Shown piece by piece: positions 1 through 8,125 of a stretch of 64,000 nt of DNA (the stretch's first letter is position 1; every line of letters begins with the position of its first letter). Position numbers and translations under genes: made by a program. The notes beneath the pieces are model-generated. The model was not told the DNA's origin. It saw only the letters and a program-made list of their open reading frames with translations, and did not search any database. This stretch comes from Flavobacterium sp. IB48. Lineage in GTDB: Bacteria; Bacteroidota; Bacteroidia; Flavobacteriales; Flavobacteriaceae. The DNA lies in assembly GCF_016405855.1 (NCBI RefSeq), contig NZ_JAEFCA010000002.1, forward strand, positions 310,001 through 374,000, written 5' to 3'.

Positions 1-308
1 CCCCAGCCAGACCATTCTATAAAATGTTTTCCTTCCTTATCAGAAATACCGGAAAAATGGATTTCAATTTTTAATTTATCAGTCCCTTGATAAAAATCGC
101 TATCCTCAACCTTTATCCATTCATATGCATGAGTTTTTAAAACCAGTTTAATTGCATCTAAAATGGTAGATTTACCAGAATCATTCTCTCCGATTAAAAC
201 ATTTAAACCTTTATTTAATGAAACCACTAAGTCTGCTTCTCTATTTAAATCAGAAGATTTTGTTCCGTACTTTCTAAAATTCCATAATTTTATTTCACTT
301 ATAAACAT
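1..308 (-). CDS. OLD/AAA ATPase, N-terminal part (partial)
   Basis: The first 102 residues of a minus-strand gene are present; the rest lies beyond the window edge. Reading from the ATG at 308, the protein begins MFISEIKLWNFRKYG and carries a Walker A motif GENDSGKST at about residues 41-49. This layout (short strand, FR motif, Walker A near residue 40) is the usual start of OLD-family or RecF-like ATPases, which often add a TOPRIM nuclease domain and act in phage defence or DNA repair. The C-terminal half is not visible, so TOPRIM and any partner helicase cannot be checked. It heads away from the Avs-like gene and is in the same strand orientation. Confidence 0.75.
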   Translation of the reverse strand, partial: MFISEIKLWNFRKYGTKSSDLNREADLVVSLNKGLNVLIGENDSGKSTILDAIKLVLKTHAYEWIKVEDSDFYQGTDKLKIEIHFSGISDKEGKHFIEWSGW

Positions 309-840
309 TTATATTTCTAGATTAGATTATAAATTACCTGTTTCCACTACAATTCTGAGCAAAACAGAACGTCTACACAAATATGAATTATTATTTTAAT
401 TCCTCTTTACGGAAAACCGTATTATAGAACAAAATTCAGCATATCCAAAAGTAAAAAATTAGTAAAAACTTGCTTGCACGTACATATACCTAATTTATCA
501 AATTGGCTTTTAAAAATTTTAAAAAAAATGACAATTACTCATTAAAAGTGTTATCAGAAAATAGCACCATTAAAACAAGTTGATTAAATGTTTAAATCAT
601 TATCTAATGCATCATTTTACTCAAACAAATAATTTTGAATAAATCAATAGAGTCGCCTTTGAAGAAAATAATTCTGTCAAATATTGCCGTAAGGCCTATG
701 TAATGCATCAAACTTTAAAAACTGCCCATCTTCCTGATGTTTTCACTTCCCTTTCCTCCTTGCTGTATTTTACAACATTCTGCATCCTCTAGATATGCCC
801 TTTATTCCAGCTTTCTTTTTTCGTTTATTTCATAACAAAC
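309..840. other. AT-rich intergenic region with a leader-like repeat copy
   Basis: No convincing gene is seen in these 530 bases. The left part holds the presumed promoter of the OLD-type gene; a near match to the -7 box (CAAATATG on the plus strand, 378-385) is the only hint. The right end (about 740-838) is a decayed copy of a leader sequence that recurs upstream of the SSB gene, described separately. Confidence 0.5.
740..838. repeat. Leader-like degenerate repeat, copy A
   Basis: This stretch matches 5357-5455 in the same orientation. Shared blocks are GCATCCTC (782-789 and 5394-5401) and GCTTTCTTTTTTC (810-822 and 5423-5435), separated by 20 and 21 bases, with weaker matches on either side. 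The two copies bracket the 1422-residue Avs-like gene. I infer they are remnants of one element leader into which cargo was placed, but the similarity is patchy. Confidence 0.4.
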
Positions 841-3800
841 TTATTCCCTATAGATTTCAAGTGATTGGAAAACCGGAAAATTTTTCAATCCGCTTTCAGC
901 ATGAAGGTCACGCATATTATTTATATTCCCTAAACTGAAATTGCGTTCTCCCCAGATTCCCCACACCAAAGTGCAATTCTTAGAATTCAGAAAATTATCT
1001 AACAAATCCTTTCGGATATAAACCAAATTGTATTTGTTATTATAGTCTTTATTATAATTGATTTCCTGTGATGCTAAACGATTATTAGAGTCTTTTAGGT
1101 TAAATGTATCCGGTTCATTAACTAGCTCAAGCTTTTTAAACAGCTCTTTTGAAATAACTGTTCTATGTCCTGAGCTATTTGCGCTGCTATCACTTGAAAA
1201 TGCATATTCCATAACCGGCAGAAGAATTTCAAACTTCTTTTTTATCTGCTTGGTAACTTCAATTTCTTCAGGATATTCCATCTCGAATGTATCAAAATTA
1301 AATTGCGGATTATAATCTGGATGATCTTTTTTTACCGTGTACGTTTTGGTATCTTCAATAAAAGATAAATCAACATAATTGTCATATACTGCGCCATCGA
1401 AAAGATACATTTCACCAGCAAAACAATCGTGGTTTTCCCTTTTCTCCGGAAGCCATCTTCCTCTGAAATTCTGCTTATCCAGCCTTAACAAAGCGTCATC
1501 CAAATCTTTGTTTTTTATTATAAGTGCCCTGATGAATATAAAGCGCTCCCTTTGGATTTCTTTATCTTCCTGGGATATGAATCCATCCATACAGATCCAT
1601 TCGCCTGGTTCTCCATTTAGGCCCTTAACTTCAAGATATTTTGTGACATCTGCACCTCCTCCACTTCTATACCACTCCATCAGACTACGATTCCTATCAC
1701 CGAGATAATCCGTATCAACAAATTTTGATTCATCATCTTTCAAGTCTTCAGGAAAACTCAAATCAATATCAGGATTGATTATCCTGAAATCTCCATATTC
1801 GTTTTTAAGCAGCCCCTCATCATCCCTTAAGCCGGCAAGCTCATAAAAAGCAATCCATGAATACTTTTTTCCGTACCGTTCTATTTTAGCTCTTGTTCCC
1901 CTGCTTGTATGTTCCATTCTTTGTATCCTGCTGTCCATTTCTTTGAATATCAGCCCATCCCATCCAAGCTGGAAAATACGCCAGTAGATCTGTCGGCGTA
2001 CCTTCTTCTTACTGTCTGGATCATCATAATTCCTTCCGTCATCTACGATCTGCCCGATAGTATAGTTGCTGAAATCCATATAAATAGGATCATTGAAATT
2101 GCCTTTTTGCTTTTCATAATCAAATTCACCCCAATCTCTTATGCCTCCTGTCTTATAAGGTGCTCTCATGTTATTCTGTTCTGACTCATTAAGCAGATCA
2201 GGAAAATATTTCAATGCAGTTTCAATGCTCATAGCCGCATAGCTTCGGGCAAGATAATGGGTAGTCCCATGTGGTGCATCTTCTGAAAAAATTAGACTGT
2301 ACAGCATTTGGCCTACAGGTTTTAAGTGCTGTTCTTTAAATTTACGATCCATGTTGTTATGCTCTGCAAGTATCACTCCATACATTGCTCCAAGAGTTCT
2401 TTCCCATACATAAGGGTCGTTTACAGCCAAAGAATAGGAAACAAGTTCGGTAAACTCCATTGGAAATCGTCTGCCGTAATAATAAAGTGCCCTTGTAGCA
2501 TGATCACGCATATCTCTGTTTGTAACTGTCAGCATCCACATCAGCTTTCGAGCAGCAATATGAACACGATCCGATATAACCTCTTTTTCTCTTATTGATT
2601 TTTCTATATGATTAATATAACTGTAGTAGTTCCCTTCTTCCTCAGGATAATAACTGCCTCTGCACTTCTCGGTCCAGTAAATATCTCTAAAGGCTACATT
2701 CATAGAGCGAAGAAGATCGGATAGAAACAGGAAATTTAGCGGATGCTCGATAACTAGTTCAGTAGTGTCAAAAAGGTCGATTAAAGACCATGTTCTCGAA
2801 GTATCTTGAAAAGCTGTGGCAACCATTTTTTTTGCCAAGGTCTCATATGGCAGAATAATATCAGCATTCAAATCAAATAAGGCTTCCACTGTATATTTTG
2901 AGAGCGAATAAGATTCACTGATCAGCGATTCTAGTCCAAAACGCTTGATTGCCAGTATGCAGAAGGAACGCAGAATATCATCATATAGGGCATGTTTACG
3001 ATTTTCTCCAAGAAGTGAAATTGCAAATTTTTCACTTTTTATAAGAGCCTTAACTTCAATGCCGTCCTTGACAGTTTCTAAAATGCTTTTGGCAATAAGA
3101 TAACCGTTAAGCAGATCATAGGTAAATGCCACAACTTCCTTTCCATCCCAATCCCTGAAGATCAGTAGATCTTCACCTTCAAAAGCATGTAGGGTCTCAG
3201 TATCAAGAACAGCAGGTACAACATCTTGAAGCGGTACATCCCTTTTATCACTATTCCAAAGTACGTCAGAAATTTTATTAAGTATATCTTTTGTAAAAGA
3301 TTTACTGTAGCGGAGCTCACGGCCAAGCCTCCCAACAATATTTTCATTGCATTTTTGGAGATATTCCTCAAAAATATCAAACATATCTTCATTTTGAAAT
3401 GACACAGTTTCTCCCTTTTTGGCTTCACAAAAAATTGTGAGATATAAAGGTTCTGTGAAATGGGATATCCTATCTGAATTGTTCTGCAGCGTAATACCGT
3501 AATGATCAAAATATCTTTCCGTAGCTTCGTTGACATTGTAATTTGTAAAGCCATCCACCTCCACCTTCAAACTCCACTTTCCGTCGGGATAGGACAGATA
3601 GCCTTTAGGAAAGAGCACTTCTTCATAAGAGCTGCGATAGGTGGCTATCAAAAGAATATTAGAAAAATTCAGCCTGATTTCGTTAGCCAGCTCTTCTATG
3701 CCTGATACCCAAATATCTTTCCAATAAGCCGATTCATTAAGACCGTCAATGGCAAGTACAAGTTTAGTCTTATGCACACGTGCACATATTTCAAGTGCTC

Positions 3801-5109
3801 CAAAAAAATCCTTTACATTCCAGTCACTTGGAATATCCAGCAGCTGTTTCATCTGTTCCTTCACAGGAAGATTAGACCTGAACTGGCTGCCAAAAAGAAA
3901 AAGTGCAGGCTTTCCGCCATCTATCTGCTTGCGCACCGTATCAACTGCTAGATGGGTTTTTCCTTTTGAGGCATTTCCCGAAATATAGGTTTCAGTTTCA
4001 TTCACTGATTGAAGCATCGCAAAGATATTTATGTAAGCATCAAAATTTCTAATTGTAAAATACGGCCCCAGCAGACAGTTTCGACAGTCGCGTATTTTTT
4101 GTTTAATTGAGTGATCCGATTCTTTACGCTCAGCATCCCAGCTTATATCCGCAACAGCTTCATCTCTGCTAAGGATAGAATATTCATTATAATAAACTTG
4201 AAATTCCTGTACAAAATTGTCTATCTCTTTAAGCAATGAATTAAGTTCGTAACGTTCCTTCTCCTGTAAAATTATAACAGCAGCTCTAAGCAGTACATTT
4301 CCTCTTTCTATTAACGTTACGTGGCTGTCAACAAGTACAAATTTGCTTATCTTTTTTACTGTCTTCTCAAAACCAGTAGAAACATCGTACCCCCTGATCT
4401 TCTTAATATCGTCTTCATAATCAATTTTAAATCTATCGATATCCAGATGAGCAGCCCTATCCAGTATGAGTTCAGCTAAAGAATTTCCTCCTATAAACTT
4501 TGAAATTTCTTCGTCAGCTGAACCGTTAATGTGAAGTTTCTCTAAATATTTTGATTTAATAACCCTTGATTCTCTAACGATATCAAACTTTTCTTTGAAC
4601 CAATCGTAATCAAGAATTTTATCGGCAAAAAAATATCTTTGAACATTAGGATATTTTCTTAAGTAATTCAGTATTTCACTGTCTCCCCAATGGATCAATT
4701 CTGGATTGCATAAAGATGATAAAACTGGTTTTCCTTTGTATTTCAGTTCCCCGCAACTATCAAACCATAATTTCTCCGAAGGTGTCATGGAAAGCTTACT
4801 GCATAAAAACCATTTTTTTAATCTGGAGCCATGTACATCAGCAGCTTTCTGCAGTGATTTTTTAATCTGTTCCTGTCTTCCGCTTTCACTAAAACGTCCG
4901 AAAAATTTACACTGCCATCCCCAGATATCACCGTTTGCAAACTCCAGATAGAATTCAACTCCATCTCCGCCGCCGCTGTCATCAATTGAATTTAGTCTTG
5001 CTTTAGAGGAATACAATTCAAAGACAATTTGATAACATAATTCTTCAAAACTTTTCTTTTTATCGTCCTCGTAAGGTTTAAGGTGTTCCCAGTTAATCAG
5101 GTTGCTCAT
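841..5109 (-). CDS. Avs-like STAND NTPase with N-terminal PD-(D/E)XK nuclease
   Basis: This 1422-residue protein starts with an Mrr/Cap4-like nuclease domain: GGGDG at 46-50 (D49) and QCK at 66-68 give the D...(E/Q)xK core. A P-loop NTPase follows, with Walker A GNASKGKT at 378-385 and Walker B LVLAIDGLNE at 450-459. The remaining ~900 residues are an alpha-helical region without a recognisable catalytic motif, as expected for a sensor domain. Known antiviral STAND (Avs) proteins have this order and size: an N-terminal effector, a central STAND ATPase and a C-terminal domain that recognises a phage terminase or portal. It is a stand-alone gene between conjugative-element leader copies. The exact Avs type cannot be assigned by eye; a NACHT-type restriction-like protein is the alternative. 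Confidence 0.7.
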   Translation of the reverse strand: MSNLINWEHLKPYEDDKKKSFEELCYQIVFELYSSKARLNSIDDSGGGDGVEFYLEFANGDIWGWQCKFFGRFSESGRQEQIKKSLQKAADVHGSRLKKWFLCSKLSMTPSEKLWFDSCGELKYKGKPVLSSLCNPELIHWGDSEILNYLRKYPNVQRYFFADKILDYDWFKEKFDIVRESRVIKSKYLEKLHINGSADEEISKFIGGNSLAELILDRAAHLDIDRFKIDYEDDIKKIRGYDVSTGFEKTVKKISKFVLVDSHVTLIERGNVLLRAAVIILQEKERYELNSLLKEIDNFVQEFQVYYNEYSILSRDEAVADISWDAERKESDHSIKQKIRDCRNCLLGPYFTIRNFDAYINIFAMLQSVNETETYISGNASKGKTHLAVDTVRKQIDGGKPALFLFGSQFRSNLPVKEQMKQLLDIPSDWNVKDFFGALEICARVHKTKLVLAIDGLNESAYWKDIWVSGIEELANEIRLNFSNILLIATYRSSYEEVLFPKGYLSYPDGKWSLKVEVDGFTNYNVNEATERYFDHYGITLQNNSDRISHFTEPLYLTIFCEAKKGETVSFQNEDMFDIFEEYLQKCNENIVGRLGRELRYSKSFTKDILNKISDVLWNSDKRDVPLQDVVPAVLDTETLHAFEGEDLLIFRDWDGKEVVAFTYDLLNGYLIAKSILETVKDGIEVKALIKSEKFAISLLGENRKHALYDDILRSFCILAIKRFGLESLISESYSLSKYTVEALFDLNADIILPYETLAKKMVATAFQDTSRTWSLIDLFDTTELVIEHPLNFLFLSDLLRSMNVAFRDIYWTEKCRGSYYPEEEGNYYSYINHIEKSIREKEVISDRVHIAARKLMWMLTVTNRDMRDHATRALYYYGRRFPMEFTELVSYSLAVNDPYVWERTLGAMYGVILAEHNNMDRKFKEQHLKPVGQMLYSLIFSEDAPHGTTHYLARSYAAMSIETALKYFPDLLNESEQNNMRAPYKTGGIRDWGEFDYEKQKGNFNDPIYMDFSNYTIGQIVDDGRNYDDPDSKKKVRRQIYWRIFQLGWDGLIFKEMDSRIQRMEHTSRGTRAKIERYGKKYSWIAFYELAGLRDDEGLLKNEYGDFRIINPDIDLSFPEDLKDDESKFVDTDYLGDRNRSLMEWYRSGGGADVTKYLEVKGLNGEPGEWICMDGFISQEDKEIQRERFIFIRALIIKNKDLDDALLRLDKQNFRGRWLPEKRENHDCFAGEMYLFDGAVYDNYVDLSFIEDTKTYTVKKDHPDYNPQFNFDTFEMEYPEEIEVTKQIKKKFEILLPVMEYAFSSDSSANSSGHRTVISKELFKKLELVNEPDTFNLKDSNNRLASQEINYNKDYNNKYNLVYIRKDLLDNFLNSKNCTLVWGIWGERNFSLGNINNMRDLHAESGLKNFPVFQSLEIYRE

Positions 5110-5516
5110 TGACTGACTATAATTTAATGGTTAAATAAAATGGAGTGCTTAGCTACTCAAATATAATTATTGGCTCCTTACAAAACTACAAAATTGGATT
5201 ACAAAAAAAATTAATCAGTGAAAAAGAACGATAATTTATTACAGGCCTTATTATGATATGTAAACATTGTATACATATTATGATTTTCAATTCAAAACGG
5301 GTTAAAAGGGCAGCCAAGATAGTGCCCGCCGTATGCTGCATGCGCATAATGGCGCCGCTTTCGCTTGCCACCCTTCGGGACTTATAGCACTCCGCATCCT
5401 CATAACCGGTCACTTGATTCTTGCTTTCTTTTTTCCCGTTTTTTCTTTTGAAAACAATTTTTAGGAATGCAGGGAGAAAGAAATTTTAAACAACAGTAAC
5501 GCTAAAATTTAAAATC
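5110..5516. promoter_or_regulatory. Intergenic leader upstream of SSB, with near-palindrome
   Basis: This is the divergent region between the Avs-like gene and the SSB operon. At 5258-5276 there is a 19-base near-palindrome, ATGTAAACA-T-TGTATACAT (one mismatch between arms), a possible operator. From about 5305 to 5440 the sequence is noticeably richer in GC than its surroundings and contains leader copy B. A 75-codon open frame on the minus strand across it is judged non-coding. No clear TAnnTTTG box was found. Confidence 0.4.
5357..5455. repeat. Leader-like degenerate repeat, copy B
   Basis: This is the least decayed copy, ending about 60 bases before the SSB start codon. It shares GCATCCTC and GCTTTCTTTTTTC with copy A (740-838), and the segment CGCTTGCCACCCTT (5362-5375) with copy C just behind the PcfJ terminator (8063-8076, one mismatch). 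The position directly in front of the conjugation operon suggests it is the original leader. Confidence 0.45.
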
Positions 5517-5909
5517 ATGGAAATCACAGGACGTATTACAAAAGATGCTCTAGCCCGCAAAGTGGGAAATGAAAAACAGGTCGTTAACTTCTCCATTGCC
5601 ATCAATGACAGCTACAAACCCAAAGGAAGCACCGAGTACAAACACATTACAACCTTTATTGACTGCTCCTATTGGCTCAATGCAAAGCTTGCCCAGTGGC
5701 TTAAAAAAGGGGCGCTTGTTCAGCTGTTCGGGCGTGTGGGGATTAGCACCTATATCGGTCACGACGGCTCGGCTATGGGGTCTTTGACCTTTCACATCAA
5801 CAGTCTTAAGATTTTGGCTTTTGCCAAAAAAGAGGATGGGTCTGCGGGCGCAGTTATCACGCCGAAAAAACAAAATTCCTCAGAAGAGCCTGATGACCTG
5901 CCTTTCTAA
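5517..5909 (+). CDS. ssb: Single-stranded DNA-binding protein
   Basis: At 130 residues this is a standard short SSB of the kind carried by Bacteroidota conjugative elements. It begins with the OB-fold signature (MEITGRITKDA, then VVNFSIAIND at about 22-31) and contains IDCSYW and a glycine-rich LFGRVG strand. It ends in the acidic tip DDLPF that binds partner proteins. It should coat the transferred or replicating single strand in the cytoplasm. It is the first gene of a four-gene plus-strand block with PcfK- and PcfJ-like proteins, which supports an element-borne rather than the housekeeping copy. Confidence 0.9.
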   Translation: MEITGRITKDALARKVGNEKQVVNFSIAINDSYKPKGSTEYKHITTFIDCSYWLNAKLAQWLKKGALVQLFGRVGISTYIGHDGSAMGSLTFHINSLKILAFAKKEDGSAGAVITPKKQNSSEEPDDLPF

Positions 5910-5953
5910 GGCAGGGTTCTAATTGTATTTATAAACGCCAAAAAAATCACATT

Positions 5954-6316
5954 ATGAAAGCCTTAGATAAAAACGAGTATTCTCATTACGATGTAAGCCA
6001 AGTATTCAACGAAATCATATTAAGCCATTTGGAAGGCTATAACGGAAAGAAAAAACAGCAGTTGAAGTCTTTCCTCGAAGACTTACAGAAAGGAGGCTGT
6101 ATCAGCGGTATGATAGGAGAATTTATCTACCACAACGACTGCAAAGCTTTTTACATCAAACACCTTGAAGATTTGGAAGGAATTAGGAATGATTTGGAAG
6201 AAGTATTTGGAGAGCCTGTTGCCAACCGCTATAAACTGCCCCATTACACTTTTTTATGCTGGCTCTGCTTTGAGGAGTACTGCTACGGCATTTACAGAGA
6301 CGTCTTTGAACAATAG
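5954..6316 (+). CDS. Conserved element-associated protein of unknown function
   Basis: A 120-residue soluble, acidic, mostly helical protein with several cysteines (GGCISGM, CWLCFEEYC). It lies 44 bases after SSB and 23 bases before the PcfK-like gene, so it is probably cotranscribed. Proteins of this size and composition recur beside SSB in Bacteroidota conjugative elements (the DUF7222 type comes to mind, from memory only). No catalytic motif is visible. Confidence 0.7.
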   Translation: MKALDKNEYSHYDVSQVFNEIILSHLEGYNGKKKQQLKSFLEDLQKGGCISGMIGEFIYHNDCKAFYIKHLEDLEGIRNDLEEVFGEPVANRYKLPHYTFLCWLCFEEYCYGIYRDVFEQ

Positions 6317-6339
6317 CTATTAATCAAACTTTTTCCATC

Positions 6340-6726
6340 ATGAAACCATCAGACGACTTTAAAACCGCTATAGAGAATTATCTCAATACAACTGCGCAGG
6401 GCGATTCATCCTTTGCCCGAAGCCTTGCCAAAGAAAATAAAAACATCGAGAGCTGTTGCAGTTACATTTTCGGTGAGGTCAAAAAAACAGGATTGTGCGC
6501 CTTTGATAATCAGGAAATCTTTGACATGGCGGTCAAATATTACAGCGATGACAGTATTGGTGCGCCTGCACCTATCAACTGTAAAGTGGTCGTAAATCAG
6601 CCCGTAAAGGCTGATTTATTCAACTCTGCTCCTGCAATGAATCCACAGGTCTCAAGACCCGAAACTGTACCTGTACAAACAACAGTAAAACCTGCACAGA
6701 AAACCTTAACGCTTTTTGACTTATGA
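6340..6726 (+). CDS. PcfK-like protein (AcrIIA9-related family)
   Basis: A 128-residue protein matching the PcfK-like family of conjugative elements: MKPSDDFKTAIENYL at the N-terminus, the CCSYIFGEVKKTG helix (about 38-50), DMAVKYY (67-73) and the typical INCKVVVN strand (83-90). A proline-rich linker leads to the terminal TLTLFDL. The Cas9 inhibitor AcrIIA9 belongs to this same family, so a defence-evasion role during transfer is possible but not shown. The stop overlaps the next start (ATGA at 6723-6726), which indicates translational coupling with the PcfJ-like gene. Confidence 0.8.
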   Translation: MKPSDDFKTAIENYLNTTAQGDSSFARSLAKENKNIESCCSYIFGEVKKTGLCAFDNQEIFDMAVKYYSDDSIGAPAPINCKVVVNQPVKADLFNSAPAMNPQVSRPETVPVQTTVKPAQKTLTLFDL

Positions 6727-8030
6727 AACCACGTACAGCCATAGAAAAACAGATAGTCGCACTAAGCGAATCCCTTGCACCCATCGCCCCAGAAATGTAC
6801 TCTTGGGCTGAGCAGTCCATTTTTCTGAAATGGGGCGTTTTATCACGTGGAAAGTTCCACTGTCTGGACTGCGGTCATGCTTGGAAACCCGAATACGAGA
6901 AGCAGTCTGCGAAATTCACAAAGTGTACAGCCTGTAAAGGAAGACTAAAGATGCACGGATGCAATCAGGTGCACTTCAAGGAAATAGAATACAACACAGT
7001 TGTGACTTGTCTTTCGGATTTTCAAATAGTACGTATTATATGTTCGACCAAACAGATGAAGAAAAGATGTCTGCCTAGCTATTCCCATACCGAAGTAATG
7101 CAGCATTGGATAAACCCGAAAGGAGAAGTACGCACAATGTCACGCAGTACCAATGTCTTTTCGCAGGCTTACGATGCATGGCAGTATTATTCGCCCCTTG
7201 AAATCCGCCCTAAGGATTTTCAGAACTCTCCCAAGTACCGAATCAATCCCTATAAGGTTTATTCACGCTTGAAAGTACTTCCCGTATTGAAACGAAATGG
7301 CTTTAAGACAGCTTTTTATGACATAGCACCTCAAATACTGCTTTCATCACTTTTAACAGACCCCTGCGCTGAAACCCTGCTGAAAACTAGGCAGATTTCA
7401 TGGCTTCGCTATTACCTTGAATCTCCCTATCAGCACGTCCTGCGCAACTGGCAGGCGGTAAAAATCTGCATCAAAAACAATTACACGGTTTCCGATTTTG
7501 GAATTTGGGAGGATTATATGGAACTGCTTCGCTGGTTTAAAAAAGACATCACCTCTGCCCTGCTCGTCTGTCCTGTTGATCTGCATTTGGAGCACGACAA
7601 ATTGGTGGAGAAAAAACAGCAATTGCTGAGAAAAAAATATCTTGTGAAAATGCGTGCTGAGATTCAGCAGGCGCAAGGTCTGTATGCTGAGCAGAAAAAG
7701 CAGTTTTTCGGGCTTTGCTTCTCAGGGGCGGGAATCACTATTTCCGTCTTGGAGAATGTTTCTGAATTTATGGCCGAAGGAGACTCCTTGAAACACTGCG
7801 TTTTTACCAATGAATATTTCAAAAAGAAAGATTCTCTGCTCTTCTCTGCACGCATTGACAACAAACCAATTGAAACAATCGAGGTTTCCCTTTCCAAAAT
7901 GGAAATAAACCAGTGTCGTGGAATGAAAAATAACAAATCAAAGCATCACAAAATCATTATGGAACTTATGCAGAAAAACCTATATCAAATTCGTTCCCGA
8001 ATGAAAAAGCAAAAAGTAGAAAAATGCTAA
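6723..8030 (+). CDS. PcfJ-like protein
   Basis: A 435-residue protein of the PcfJ-like family found next to PcfK in conjugative elements. Near the N-terminus is a zinc-ribbon-like pair of CxxC motifs (CLDC at about 48-51 and CTAC at about 69-72). The C-terminal third contains the family's conserved segment around GDSLKHCVFTNEYF and IDNKPIETIEVSL. Function is unknown beyond association with conjugation. It ends the four-gene block and is followed immediately by a strong hairpin. Confidence 0.8.
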   Translation: MKPRTAIEKQIVALSESLAPIAPEMYSWAEQSIFLKWGVLSRGKFHCLDCGHAWKPEYEKQSAKFTKCTACKGRLKMHGCNQVHFKEIEYNTVVTCLSDFQIVRIICSTKQMKKRCLPSYSHTEVMQHWINPKGEVRTMSRSTNVFSQAYDAWQYYSPLEIRPKDFQNSPKYRINPYKVYSRLKVLPVLKRNGFKTAFYDIAPQILLSSLLTDPCAETLLKTRQISWLRYYLESPYQHVLRNWQAVKICIKNNYTVSDFGIWEDYMELLRWFKKDITSALLVCPVDLHLEHDKLVEKKQQLLRKKYLVKMRAEIQQAQGLYAEQKKQFFGLCFSGAGITISVLENVSEFMAEGDSLKHCVFTNEYFKKKDSLLFSARIDNKPIETIEVSLSKMEINQCRGMKNNKSKHHKIIMELMQKNLYQIRSRMKKQKVEKC

Positions 8031-8067
8031 AAGCGGAAAAACCGAAGTAACTTCGGTTTTTCCGCTT
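8031..8067. terminator. Perfect 17-bp hairpin after PcfJ-like gene
   Basis: Arms AAGCGGAAAAACCGAAG and CTTCGGTTTTTCCGCTT flank a three-base loop, starting directly after the PcfJ-like stop codon. The stem is long and perfectly paired, though no T-run follows. It lies between convergent genes (the KAP gene ends at 8126) and can serve both strands. Confidence 0.8.
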
Positions 8068-8100
8068 GCCATCCCTTTTGCAATGTAAAGCCTATAAGCT
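8058..8100. repeat. Leader-like degenerate repeat, copy C (partial)
   Basis: TTTCCGCTTGCCATCCCTT at 8059-8077 resembles TTTCGCTTGCCACCCTT at 5359-5375 in leader copy B. After that the match decays. It sits at the border between the conjugation block and the KAP cargo gene, as copies A and B border the Avs cargo gene. Confidence 0.3.
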
Positions 8101-8125
8101 GTATTAATTATTTACAGAAAATAAT

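Noticed and set aside
163..399. 78-codon plus-strand open frame at the window start
   Set aside because: It is antisense to the start of the OLD-type ATPase gene, whose Walker A motif fixes the real frame.
5186..5413. 75-codon minus-strand open frame in the SSB leader
   Set aside because: It overlaps the leader repeat and its composition is odd; similar partial frames arise from copy A by DNA similarity, so the conservation looks nucleotide-level, not coding.
7398..7676. 92-codon open frame opposite the PcfJ-like gene
   Set aside because: It is a shadow of the PcfJ-like coding sequence on the other strand.
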